Positions 51,006 to 59,468 of a stretch of DNA of 64,000 bases are shown one piece after another (the stretch's first letter is position 1; the number at the start of each line of letters is the position of its first letter). The DNA lies in NCBI GenBank assembly GCA_039030395.1, contig JBCCEF010000022.1:1-64000 (forward strand). The letters run 5' to 3'. Origin of the DNA: Acidobacteriota bacterium. GTDB taxonomy: Bacteria > Acidobacteriota > Thermoanaerobaculia > Multivoradales > JBCCEF01. The notes below the pieces were generated by a model that did not search any database, was not told where the DNA came from, and saw only the letters and a program-made list of their open reading frames with translations. The translations under genes were made by a program, and so were the position numbers.

Positions 51006-51698
51006 GTGATCGAGCGGCCTCGAGTACTGGTCATCGAGGACGACCCGGATGTCGCGTCGAATATCGCGGAGTACCTGGAGAGCCGTCATTTCGTGCTCGA
51101 CTTCGCCTATGACGGCATCAGCGGCCTCCACCTGGCGGTCACCGGCTCGTTCGACGCGCTGGTGCTCGACCTCATGCTGCCGGGGATCGACGGCTTGACC
51201 CTCTGTCGCCGCCTGCGCTCCGACTCTACCTTCGAGGCGCCGCCGATCCTGATGCTGACGGCCCGCGATGCCCTCGACGACAAGATCAAGGGCTTCGAAG
51301 CCGGAGCCGACGACTACCTGGTCAAGCCGTTCGCTCTGCCGGAACTCTTCCACCGCCTCCAGGCCCTGTTGCGTCGTGGCGTGGCGGGCGAGCCTCAGAT
51401 CCTCAAGGTCCACGATCTGGAACTCGATTGGCCGAGCAGGACGGTGCGTCGGGCGGGACAGGTGCTGCAGCTCAATCGCACCGAGTTGAAGATCCTCTCC
51501 ATTCTGATGCGCGCCTCCCCCGCCTTGGTCCGCCGGCAGGATCTCGCCGATGCGCTCTGGCAGGACCAAGAAGTGAGTGAAGACCTCCTGCGCTCTCACA
51601 TCTACCGCCTACGCCGCGCCATCGACCGCCCGTTCGCGGATCCGCTGCTCCACACCGTTCGCGGCCAGGGCTACCTCCTGCGTCCACCGGAGCGATGA
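51006..51698 (+). CDS. OmpR/PhoB-family response regulator
   Basis: A GTG-started 230-residue regulator. The receiver domain has EDD (11-13), the phosphoacceptor Asp55 in ALVLDLMLPG, and KPF (LVKPFALPE). The winged-helix output is VRRAGQVLQLNRTELKILSI with RSHIYRLRRAIDRPF and HTVRGQGYLLRPP. It overlaps the kinase gene by 4 nt (ATGA) and follows mipA, so it probably activates that operon through the repeats at 50031-50070. Confidence 0.94.
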   Translation: MIERPRVLVIEDDPDVASNIAEYLESRHFVLDFAYDGISGLHLAVTGSFDALVLDLMLPGIDGLTLCRRLRSDSTFEAPPILMLTARDALDDKIKGFEAGADDYLVKPFALPELFHRLQALLRRGVAGEPQILKVHDLELDWPSRTVRRAGQVLQLNRTELKILSILMRASPALVRRQDLADALWQDQEVSEDLLRSHIYRLRRAIDRPFADPLLHTVRGQGYLLRPPER

Positions 51699-52939
51699 GG
51701 CTCGGTATCCGCCAGCGGCTGAGCTTGCTTTTCGCCGCCTTCGCCGCCCTCCTCGGGATTCTCTTCAGCGCGCTCGTCTTCTTTATCTTCTGGCGGGTCG
51801 AAGATCGCTTCATCGAGCGTCAACTCATCGATTCCTTGGACCGGTATTCTTCCCAAGGATCCCGCGAGGGAATCCCTGGTAGGGCGTCGGATTTCATGTA
51901 CTTGGGCCCCGTTTCTGAAGTGCCGGTGGACCTCGCTCGCCCCTTCGGCACCCTGATCCCCGGCTATCACGAAGCCGAGACTCACGACGCCGAACTCCAC
52001 GCTCTGGTACGGCCCCACCCCGACAGAGACGGTCTGGTGCTGTCGATCGCCCGCTTCCCGGAGAGCGAGCGGGCCGAAGATCAACTCGCCTTGGCGATCC
52101 TCGCCGGACTGGTGACCACCGTCCTCGCAGGCGGCCTCCTCGGGTGGCTCCTCGCTCGGCGGCTGGTCGCTCCCATCGAAAGGCTCGAGAAACGCTTGGC
52201 CGCCGGCCAGTCGCCCTATGCCTGGGGCCTACCGGCGGATGAGATCGGCGCCCTGGCGCGAGCCCTCGACGAAGCCCACGAGCGGACGCAACGAGCCCGC
52301 CGCCGCGAGCGGCTGTTCCTGCGCGAAGCCAGCCACGAACTGCGCACGCCGGTGACCGTGATCCAGGGGGTGTGCGATCTCCTGGCCGATGAAGATCCGG
52401 CCGATGATCCTCGGTTCACCGATCGCCTGGGGCGGATCGCGCGCTCCGTTCGCCGAATGAATGCGACCATCCAGAGCTTGCTGTGGATGGCGCGGGAGGA
52501 AAGCCGCCGCAGCGCCCAGGACGGGCTCCCGATCGCCACCCAGCTCACAGACTTGATCGAAGAGTTCCGCCTGCTCCTGCCGCCGGGCGTCGAACTGGTC
52601 GCAACGCCCCCGCACCACGACCGCCCCTTTCGGGACTCGACCCTCCTGATGGTGGCGCTCTCCAATCTCATCCGCAATGCCATCGAGCACACCGAGAGCG
52701 GCGAAATCCAGGTCGCCATCGAAGGCCGATGGGCTCGGGTCGCGGATTCCGGAAGAGGCATCGACTCGGAGCTCCTGCAACGCCTGAACGATCCCGACGC
52801 TCCCGCCGGCGGCGGCTTGGGGTTGCCGATCGTGCATCGCATCTGCCGACGCTGTGGCTGGCGCTTCGAACTGTCGAGCGAAGTCGGCCGCGGAACGGCG
52901 GGGCGCATTCAGTTCGCTCCGGCCACGGAGCAAGACTGA
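51695..52939 (+). CDS. Sensor histidine kinase
   Basis: A 414-residue membrane kinase: TM1 (about 10-32), a periplasmic sensor (about 33-125), TM2 (about 128-150), HAMP (about 151-205), and HisKA with EASHELRTPVTVI (His214). The HATPase domain has LIRNAIEHTESG (N box) and VADSGRGI with GGGLGLPIVHRIC (G boxes). The periplasmic sensor is small and has no recognised domain. It pairs with the response regulator by the ATGA overlap. Confidence 0.93.
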   Translation: MRLGIRQRLSLLFAAFAALLGILFSALVFFIFWRVEDRFIERQLIDSLDRYSSQGSREGIPGRASDFMYLGPVSEVPVDLARPFGTLIPGYHEAETHDAELHALVRPHPDRDGLVLSIARFPESERAEDQLALAILAGLVTTVLAGGLLGWLLARRLVAPIERLEKRLAAGQSPYAWGLPADEIGALARALDEAHERTQRARRRERLFLREASHELRTPVTVIQGVCDLLADEDPADDPRFTDRLGRIARSVRRMNATIQSLLWMAREESRRSAQDGLPIATQLTDLIEEFRLLLPPGVELVATPPHHDRPFRDSTLLMVALSNLIRNAIEHTESGEIQVAIEGRWARVADSGRGIDSELLQRLNDPDAPAGGGLGLPIVHRICRRCGWRFELSSEVGRGTAGRIQFAPATEQD

Positions 52940-53049
52940 TTGCTCGCCTGGGCGTCGGATAGACTCTTGCCACCTTCGAAGACCCGGCAGCACCCCGAAG
53001 AGAATTTGCCTGCCGGTTGCTCTGGACGACCAAAAGAAAGGGAATTGCG

Positions 53050-53613
53050 ATGAGATATCTATTCAAGGGGATGTTCCTGGTTCTGCTCGCCCTGTGCACG
53101 ACCCTGCCGGCGACGGCGGACGGCGGCGACGACGCCCTCAAAGCAGCGGTGACGGCCAACCTGGAGGAAACGGCAAAGAAGCTGATCGCGCTGGCCGAGG
53201 CCGCTCCGGAGGACATGTACGGTTGGCGGCCGACGGTCGAGGTCCGTACCCTGAGCGAGGTCTACATGCACGTCGTGAGCGCCAACCTAATGCTGCCCGG
53301 CGCTCTCGGCGCCGCCCCGCCGGAAGGGGTCGAGATCGGCGAGAACCCCATCGCCACGGCGAAGATGTGGGAGGAGACCATTACTTCGAAGGACGAAGTG
53401 GTGGCCAAGCTCAAGGAATCCTTCGCCTACTTGACGGAGGCTCTTGGCTCCCTCGAAGATCTCGACGCGGAGGTCCAGATCTTCGGTCCCCCGCAGCCCA
53501 AACGGGCCTATTACATGATTCTCCTCGGGCACGCCCATGAGCATCTGGGCCAAGCCATCAGCTACACCCGCAGCATGGGCCTGGTGCCGCCCTGGAGCCA
53601 GCAGGCCGAGTAG
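53050..53613 (+). CDS. Exported DinB-family protein
   Basis: ATG 53050 follows AAAGGGA; the longer frame starts with TTG and has no supporting features. The 187 residues carry a signal peptide (YLFKGMFLVLLALCTTLPAT). The four-helix DinB fold is indicated by the metal-ligand histidines H74 (YMHVVSANL) and H161/H165 (GHAHEHLGQ). Most DinB proteins are cytoplasmic thiol transferases, so an exported form is unusual. No substrate is known. Confidence 0.78.
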   Translation: MRYLFKGMFLVLLALCTTLPATADGGDDALKAAVTANLEETAKKLIALAEAAPEDMYGWRPTVEVRTLSEVYMHVVSANLMLPGALGAAPPEGVEIGENPIATAKMWEETITSKDEVVAKLKESFAYLTEALGSLEDLDAEVQIFGPPQPKRAYYMILLGHAHEHLGQAISYTRSMGLVPPWSQQAE

Positions 53614-53668
53614 GCCGCCTGATTCTCCAAGCCTAGTAAAGTCACCAGGGGCAGCCGAGACCACGCGA

Positions 53669-54250
53669 ATGTCCGAGCAACCCATCTTCTTCGCATCTCC
53701 CGCCGAGTTTCGAGCCTGGCTGGAGTCGAACCATGACGGCGCGGAGGTTCTGTGGGTCGGCTATTGGAAGGTGGCGACCGGCAAAGCCAGCGTGACCTGG
53801 GAGGAGTCCGTTCGAGAAGCCCTGTGCTTCGGCTGGATCGACGGGCTCCGTCGGTCGATCGACGAGGCGAGTTACAAGATCCGCTTTACTCGCCGCAAGG
53901 CCACCAGCCATTGGAGTCAGAAGAACCTCGGGATGGTGCAAGAGCTCATCGAGCAAGGCCGCATGCAGCCGGCCGGCATGCAGGCCTATGAGCTGCGCAA
54001 CGAAGGCAAGATCGCGCGCGCTTCCTACGAACAAGAGTCCGCCCATCTGCCCAAGGAGTACGAGGACCGGATTCGGTCGGACGAGAAGGCCTGGCGGTTC
54101 TTCGAGGAGCTGGCGCCGGGCTACACCAAGACCTCCATTCACTGGGTGGTGAGCGCCAAGCGCGAAGAAACCCGCCGGCGCCGGCTGCAGATCCTGATCG
54201 ATTCCTGCGCCGCCGGCGAGAAGATCCCGATGCTGCGGAAGTACACTTAA
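53669..54250 (+). CDS. YdeI/OmpD-associated-like protein (bacteriocin-protection family)
   Basis: The ATG at 53669 gives 193 residues. FFASPAEFRAWLESNHDGAE, WEESVREALCFGWIDGLRRS and KIRFTRRKATSHWSQKN are characteristic of the YdeI family, with a C-terminal helical segment containing VVSAKREETRRRRLQILIDS. Members are called bacteriocin-protection proteins, but the biochemistry is poorly known. The SLC13-type carrier gene follows 16 bp downstream. Confidence 0.85.
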   Translation: MSEQPIFFASPAEFRAWLESNHDGAEVLWVGYWKVATGKASVTWEESVREALCFGWIDGLRRSIDEASYKIRFTRRKATSHWSQKNLGMVQELIEQGRMQPAGMQAYELRNEGKIARASYEQESAHLPKEYEDRIRSDEKAWRFFEELAPGYTKTSIHWVVSAKREETRRRRLQILIDSCAAGEKIPMLRKYT

Positions 54251-54266
54251 CGCCCCTCCTCGCACC

Positions 54267-56057
54267 ATGTCCTTCGAAGCGATTCTTCTGCTGACGTTCT
54301 TGATCGCGGCTCTCGCCTCGTTCCTGCTCGAGCTGCTGCCGGTCGATGTGACGGCCCTCGGCCTGGTGCTGGCGCTAATGGTCACCGGCATCGTGCCGGT
54401 GAACGAAGCCCTGGTCGGTTTCTCCAACAAAGGCGTGCTGACCATCGGCGGCCTGTTCATTCTGAGCCACTCCCTCATCCGCACCGGCCTGGTCGAGCTG
54501 GCCGGCGAGCGCTTGAGTCGCCGCTTCCGGCACCGCAAGTGGCTCGGCATCGGCGTGCTCCTGGCGGTGGTGGCGGTGATCTCCGGCTTCCTCAACAACA
54601 CCGCCGTGGTGGCCATGACCATTCCACTGGCGGTGGATATCAGCCGACGGATCGAAATCAATCCCAGCAAAGTGCTCATGCCGCTGTCCTTTGCGGCCAT
54701 CTTCGGCGGCACCCTCACCCTGATCGGTACCTCAACGAACCTGCTGGTGAGTTCGCTGCTGGAGGAAAACGGCCAAGAGCCGCTGTCGATGTTTCAGTTC
54801 ACTCCTATGGCGGTCGTCTTCCTGGCGGTGGGATTGATCTACGTTCTGGTGCTGGCGCCGCGCTTCCTGCCGGAGCGGACGAAGATCGAGACTTTGACCA
54901 GCGAGTTCGAGATGGATGACTTTTTGACCGAACTCGAAATCCTGGAAGACACCAAGCTGGTGGGCCAGACCGCCCTCGAGGCCCAGCTCAGCGAGCGCTA
55001 CGACGTCACCGTGCTGACGGTGATCCGGGGCAACCAGCGGATCTCGGTCAATCTGCGCACGGTGCCCTTCGAAGTCGGCGATCTGCTGCTGGTGCGCGGC
55101 GGTCCGTCCAACCTGCTGCGACTGCGCAACGAGACCGGCGTGGCCCTGCTGAGTGACGTCAAGCTCGACGACGCCGAGCTGTCCGAAAGCCAGCAGGTGG
55201 TCGAAGCCCTGGTCAGTCCCAACAGCAGCCTGATCGGCCGCACCCTCCAGCAAGCGGACTTTCGGCACAGCTACGGCGCGTTCGTGCTGGCCATACGCCG
55301 CGCCGAGTCCACCCTGCGGGAGCGCCTGGCCCGCACCCGGCTGCGCTTCGCCGACACCCTGCTGATCGTGGTGTCGCCGGACCGCCTCGGGGAGCTGCGG
55401 CGCCACCACGACCTGATCGTCACGACGGAGGTGGACGTGAAGCTAAGGCGGGAACGGCTGTGGTGGCTGCCGATAGCCCTCGTCCCATCGGTCATCCTCC
55501 TCGCGGCCACCGGCTTGGTGGACCTGGTGGTAGCGGTGCTGGCGGCGATCGTCGTACTGCTGGTGCTGAAGGTCATTCGGCCGCAGGAGTCCTACCGCGC
55601 GGTCGAGTGGCGGGTGATCGTATTCATTGCCGCCTTCATTCCCGTCGGCGATGCGATGCTGCGTACCGGCCTGGCGGACAAGCTGGCGAACGCCGTTCTA
55701 GCGCCGACGGCTCTGGTGCCGCAGGCCATCGCGCCGTGGGTGGCGGTGTCCGTCCTGTACCTGGTGACGTCGGTCGCGACGGAGACGGTGACCAACAGCG
55801 CCGCCGCCATCGTGCTGACGCCGGTGGCCTTGGGCATGGCGTCGCAGCTCGACGTGCGGCCGGAGGCGCTGGTGATCGCCATTTGCTTCGCCGCGTCGGC
55901 GTCGTTCATGACGCCGACCGGCTATCAGACGAACATGATGGTCTACGGCGCCGGCAACTACCGCTTCACCGACTTCAGCCGCTTCGGGGGCCCCCTGAAC
56001 CTGCTGTTCTGGATCCTCGCCTCGGCGCTCCTGCCGGTCTTCTTTCCGTTCCACTAA
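54267..56057 (+). CDS. SLC13/DASS-type permease with two RCK_C domains
   Basis: A 596-residue membrane carrier. About five N-terminal helices include SGFLNNTAVVAMTIPLAVDI, and the NNT and, later, SAAAIVLTPVALGMA motifs are the SLC13/ArsB-type SNT substrate/Na+ sites. Residues about 205-380 form two TrkA-C (RCK_C) domains (TVIRGNQRISVNLRTVPFEV with GDLLLVRGG; SYGAFVLAIRRAESTLRERL with FADTLLIVVSP), which sense ligands in the cytoplasm. The second helix bundle completes the transporter. The substrate could be a dicarboxylate or sulfate. Repeat copy D follows it. Confidence 0.9.
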   Translation: MSFEAILLLTFLIAALASFLLELLPVDVTALGLVLALMVTGIVPVNEALVGFSNKGVLTIGGLFILSHSLIRTGLVELAGERLSRRFRHRKWLGIGVLLAVVAVISGFLNNTAVVAMTIPLAVDISRRIEINPSKVLMPLSFAAIFGGTLTLIGTSTNLLVSSLLEENGQEPLSMFQFTPMAVVFLAVGLIYVLVLAPRFLPERTKIETLTSEFEMDDFLTELEILEDTKLVGQTALEAQLSERYDVTVLTVIRGNQRISVNLRTVPFEVGDLLLVRGGPSNLLRLRNETGVALLSDVKLDDAELSESQQVVEALVSPNSSLIGRTLQQADFRHSYGAFVLAIRRAESTLRERLARTRLRFADTLLIVVSPDRLGELRRHHDLIVTTEVDVKLRRERLWWLPIALVPSVILLAATGLVDLVVAVLAAIVVLLVLKVIRPQESYRAVEWRVIVFIAAFIPVGDAMLRTGLADKLANAVLAPTALVPQAIAPWVAVSVLYLVTSVATETVTNSAAAIVLTPVALGMASQLDVRPEALVIAICFAASASFMTPTGYQTNMMVYGAGNYRFTDFSRFGGPLNLLFWILASALLPVFFPFH

Positions 56058-56085
56058 CCGAGACCCAGACCCGGCGCACTAGCGC

Positions 56086-56267
56086 GCTGCTGCAGAAGCC
56101 TTTCAGCAGCCTGCTCCGAGCCCAAAGGGCGAGGCGGCGCCGAAGATGGGGGCGAGACCGTAAAGGCTAGGCATTTCGGGCGAGGGGGGCACATAGCCCC
56201 CTTGGCCCAGAAAAACTAGCAGGGAAGCTGAAACCATAGGCCGAAGGCCTTTTCAGCAACCGGCTAG
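56086..56267. repeat. Compound hairpin element, copy D (family 1)
   Basis: It lies in the convergent gap between the SLC13-type gene and the minus-strand secreted gene. Hairpin 0 is GCTGCTG/CAGCAGC (56086-56110). Hairpin 1 is CGAGCCC-aaa-GGGCGAG (56117-56133). A shortened GGGGGGC/GCCCCC hairpin 4 lies at about 56184-56202. Hairpin 5 is CTAGCAGG/CcgGCTAG with inner AGCTGAA/TTCAGC and AGGCC-gaa-GGCCT (56216-56267). The minus-gene stop TAG (56264-56266) lies in the right arm. The minus strand reads TTTTTCT after the stem. Confidence 0.8.
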
Positions 56268-57712
56268 AAGAAGGGCAGGATCTCGAAGCCGACGACCTCC
56301 GACCGCACGATGCCGCCGGTGTCCGGATCGGTGACCTCGAACTGCACGAACCACACCTGGCCGATCAGTCCGCCGTTGAACGGAATGTTGATGGTGGCGC
56401 CGATCAGGCCATGGCCGGCGGCGCCGATGCGCCCGACCGCGGGCACCACCTGGGTAGTCGGCGACAGCCAGAACTGCCCGCCGCCCAACGGCACCACCGG
56501 ATCGCTGAAACTTCGCACCCCCACCCGCAGGGTGCCGAAGTAATCCCGCTCGATCACCGCCGGTGGATTGCCACTATCGATCTCCATCCCCACCAGCATG
56601 GTCAGGATGGGGTTTCCGATGAAGGAGTCCGGCGGCGTGAAGATCGGCCGCAGGGCAGTGCCGTTGGAGAACGCTTCCGGGAACCCATAGCGCCGCATGG
56701 CGCGCATCGCCCAGCGGCTGGTAGTCGGCTGGCCGGACTCGCGAGCGACATAGGAATCGCCCAGAACCACCGGCGCGGTAAGCGAAATCGAAACCCGGTC
56801 GTCGCCGCTCGCCATGGTGCCGATGCCGCGCACGAAGCCGGTTTCAAGATGCACGATGTCGATAGCCGTCGCCGAAGCCGCCGGCGTAGGCTTCACCACG
56901 TCGAGGGTGAAGCTGCTCTCGGACACCGTCGCCGCGTCGATGATGAAGTCCGGCGCCAGATCCTGGTCGCGCCAGTCCCACAGGGCGTTGGTGATGTTTC
57001 CGGCACTGCCGGAGAGCGCCCGGCCCTGGATCAGGGGGTCCGGATAGAGACCGAGGTAGACGTGTCCCGGATCCGTCGCCGGGTCGTCGCCTGCCGGCCA
57101 CACCAGGTCGAGATAACGATCCCGCGCGCTGTGGAGGGCACCGACATCGGCGGTCGTCGCCCAGGTCGAGTAGCTCTGCGGCAGTTGGCCGAAGCCGTTC
57201 CAGGAAGCACGCCAGATTTTCTTCTTCTTGGCGTCGAGCAGGTAGAGGAACCCGGAATTCTCGTCGTAGACCACGCCGGAGAAATCCGAGCCCGTTTTCA
57301 CGTACAGGCTGGCACCAAAGAGGTTGCCGAAGACGTCCTTGCGCCAGTACTCGACGGTACCCGCACCGTTGCCGCCGGCGCGGCGGCCGGCGACCAGGAA
57401 CGAGCCATCGGAAAGCTTCTGGAAGTCTCCGGGGTTCACCACCCCGGTGAGCGCCTCGGCACCGTTGAGCCCGTCGTGCAGCAGACCCGCGGCCGATACC
57501 GACGAGCTGATCGGGCCGGTATGGGCGATCGACCGAGCCGGCCGCATCAAGGGAATCGCCACCCGCGGAACATGGGGGAACGGCCCGGGAGAAGGGGTCG
57601 GGGTGATGGTGATCGGCCGATCGCCGACCACCGGGGTCTGCGCTTCGACGACGGCCGGCGCGACCACCGCGACGGCGCAGGAGAGGGCCAAGAAAGTCTT
57701 GAGGATTGTCAT
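56264..57712 (-). CDS. Secreted protein of unknown function
   Basis: ATG 57712 (MTILKTFLALSCAVAVVAPA) gives 482 residues with a signal peptide ending VVEAQ; the longer frame upstream is shadow. It is beta-rich: VVYDENSGFLYLLDAKKKKI and GHVYLGLYPDPLIQGRALSG suggest propeller-like strands in the first half, and VDPDTGG-like (VTDPDTGGIVRSEVVGFEIL) strands end it. No catalytic motif was found. The ATG overlaps the upstream TGA by one base (TGATG), so the two secreted proteins are coexpressed. The stop is in repeat copy D. Confidence 0.7.
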   Translation of the reverse strand: MTILKTFLALSCAVAVVAPAVVEAQTPVVGDRPITITPTPSPGPFPHVPRVAIPLMRPARSIAHTGPISSSVSAAGLLHDGLNGAEALTGVVNPGDFQKLSDGSFLVAGRRAGGNGAGTVEYWRKDVFGNLFGASLYVKTGSDFSGVVYDENSGFLYLLDAKKKKIWRASWNGFGQLPQSYSTWATTADVGALHSARDRYLDLVWPAGDDPATDPGHVYLGLYPDPLIQGRALSGSAGNITNALWDWRDQDLAPDFIIDAATVSESSFTLDVVKPTPAASATAIDIVHLETGFVRGIGTMASGDDRVSISLTAPVVLGDSYVARESGQPTTSRWAMRAMRRYGFPEAFSNGTALRPIFTPPDSFIGNPILTMLVGMEIDSGNPPAVIERDYFGTLRVGVRSFSDPVVPLGGGQFWLSPTTQVVPAVGRIGAAGHGLIGATINIPFNGGLIGQVWFVQFEVTDPDTGGIVRSEVVGFEILPFF

Positions 57713-58461
57713 CACTTGCACCCCCCGGGCTGCATCTGGTTGAGAGCGTCTTTGTTCTGTTGCCAACTGTCTTTGGCTTTGTTGGCGTCTTTGATGCGGT
57801 CGTCGATCTTCTTCTTCTCGTCCGGGTCCGTCTCCTTCGCGGAGAGGGCTTCGAGCACGGCGATCTGGAGTCCCCAGGCGTCGAGAGCGCGGTTGACAAT
57901 GCCGCACTTGTCATCGAAGGACTGGTTCTTTCGCGGGTAGTTGTATTTCTGGGTAAGGCGCATTCCTTCGTGCGCCAGCAGGCCGGCCAGGCCCGCCTTG
58001 AGGGCACTGCCGGTCAGCCAGTGATCTCCCAGCACGACGTACTCGTTGCCGGCGCCCACTTCCTCGGTTCCCGAGACGTTCTTGCCGTCGTCGTTCTCGA
58101 TCGAGGTGAAGGCGTCGTGCCCTTTCTTGGTGAGCGTTTGCTTCCGCATCCGCGACTCGTACTGGCCGGTGGTGGGATCTTTCTTGCCCTTGAGCGCCTT
58201 GAGGGCTGCATCCAGGGCCTTCTCGGCCTTCTTTCGGTTCGGATCCGATGGATCCATCGAGTCAACGGCGCAGTGCAGCTCGTCCATCGCCTCGTTGACC
58301 TTTTCGGTGTCGGAACCGGAGCCCGTCGTCAGCGGCTTGCCGGGGGGCTCGTCCCCCCAGGCCGGTGCCGCCACGAAGACGAGCAGCAGCGCCAGGAGAC
58401 AGGCTGGAACTGGGTAGGGGCCGGCGCCCTTCGGCCCCGTGGAACGGGCTTCTCGCATCAT
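57712..58461 (-). CDS. Secreted Lys/Asp-rich protein of unknown function
   Basis: ATG 58461 is preceded by GGAG with 5-nt spacing and gives 249 residues. A signal peptide (VPACLLALLLVFVAAPAWG) is present. The mature chain is charged and helical (NRKKAEKALDAALKALKGKK, then EKKKIDDRIKDANKAKDSWQ), with three Cys (HCAVDS, DKCG, and GGCK at the end) and a GLLAHEGMRL segment. No family was recognised. It is translationally coupled to the next secreted gene. Confidence 0.65.
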   Translation of the reverse strand: MMREARSTGPKGAGPYPVPACLLALLLVFVAAPAWGDEPPGKPLTTGSGSDTEKVNEAMDELHCAVDSMDPSDPNRKKAEKALDAALKALKGKKDPTTGQYESRMRKQTLTKKGHDAFTSIENDDGKNVSGTEEVGAGNEYVVLGDHWLTGSALKAGLAGLLAHEGMRLTQKYNYPRKNQSFDDKCGIVNRALDAWGLQIAVLEALSAKETDPDEKKKIDDRIKDANKAKDSWQQNKDALNQMQPGGCK

Positions 58462-58631
58462 GGGTGCTCCTCCGCTTTGCCCCGCGATGCGAGCGGCGAC
58501 CACGTCGCGTTCTTCCGGGCGTTGAACCGTAAGCTTCTACACCTGCAAAGCGATAAGTACCGTCAGAAGCAACAACGGGCGAGCTGGGCGGATCCGGCGA
58601 CGGACGCTCGTTCGTCGGTTACTCTGCGGTG

Positions 58632-59351
58632 ATGAACGCCGTCCAGGAATTGCACGATCGCCTCGCTCCCCTCGGCACCACTGAGCGGGCGACCCATGAA
58701 AAGAAATACCTCAAGAGCGATCTCGACTTTCTCGGAGTACCGGTACCGCTGATCCGGAAAGAGGTCCGGCGCTGGTCGAAGGAGCAACCGACCCTCACCC
58801 GCGCCCAGCTCCTCGCCACCGTCCGCGGCCTATGGCGCACTCGAGTCCACGAGCTGCGGTCTTTCGGAGCCTTTCTTCTCACCTCCCGGCTCGACCTGCT
58901 CGAAGTCGCAGATTTCGCTCTCCTCGAGAACCTGCTCCGCCGGGCGAAGACCTGGGCGCACGTCGACGCCCTCGCCGTCCACGGCGCGGGACCGCTGGTG
59001 GAGCAACACCCGGCCGCCGGCTCCGAGGTTCTCGATCGCTGGATCGCAGACGACGACTTCTGGATTCGCCGATCCGCCATCCTCGCCCTGCTGCTGCCAC
59101 TGCGCCGCGGCGGAGGGGACTGGCCGCGCTTCGTCCGCTATGGCGACCGGTTACTCGATGAAAAGGAATTCTTCCTTCGCAAAGCCATCGGTTGGGTCGC
59201 CCGGGAAACCTCGAAGGAACGTCCCGAAATCGTCGTCGATTGGGTGCGCCGCCACCTCGATCGAATGTCCGGAGTGACCTTTCGAGAGGCCGTTCGGCGT
59301 TTGCCGGATGGAGTGCGCGAGGAACTCACCGCCGCCTACAAGGGGCGTTGA
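58632..59351 (+). CDS. AlkD-like DNA glycosylase (HEAT-like repeat)
   Basis: A 239-residue all-helical protein. KKYLKSDLDFLGVPVPLIRK is the N-terminal AlkD signature, and WIADDDFWIRRSAILALLLP with DEKEFFLRKAIGWVARETSK carries the Trp and acidic residues that line the DNA-binding groove of AlkD. AlkD removes alkylated purines (such as 7-methylguanine). GTG 58629 is an alternative start. TACTCT lies 6 nt before the ATG, suggesting a leaderless mRNA. Confidence 0.88.
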   Translation: MNAVQELHDRLAPLGTTERATHEKKYLKSDLDFLGVPVPLIRKEVRRWSKEQPTLTRAQLLATVRGLWRTRVHELRSFGAFLLTSRLDLLEVADFALLENLLRRAKTWAHVDALAVHGAGPLVEQHPAAGSEVLDRWIADDDFWIRRSAILALLLPLRRGGGDWPRFVRYGDRLLDEKEFFLRKAIGWVARETSKERPEIVVDWVRRHLDRMSGVTFREAVRRLPDGVREELTAAYKGR

Positions 59352-59468
59352 CGAAGACCGGAAAGCTTGGGCCGAATGGGAACCCACCGACGCCCGCGAC
59401 GTTGTAACCGTACAGAGATCAAGACGCAGCGCCTCCGCCGCCATCGATTCCTCGTGGAAGGAGCTTTC

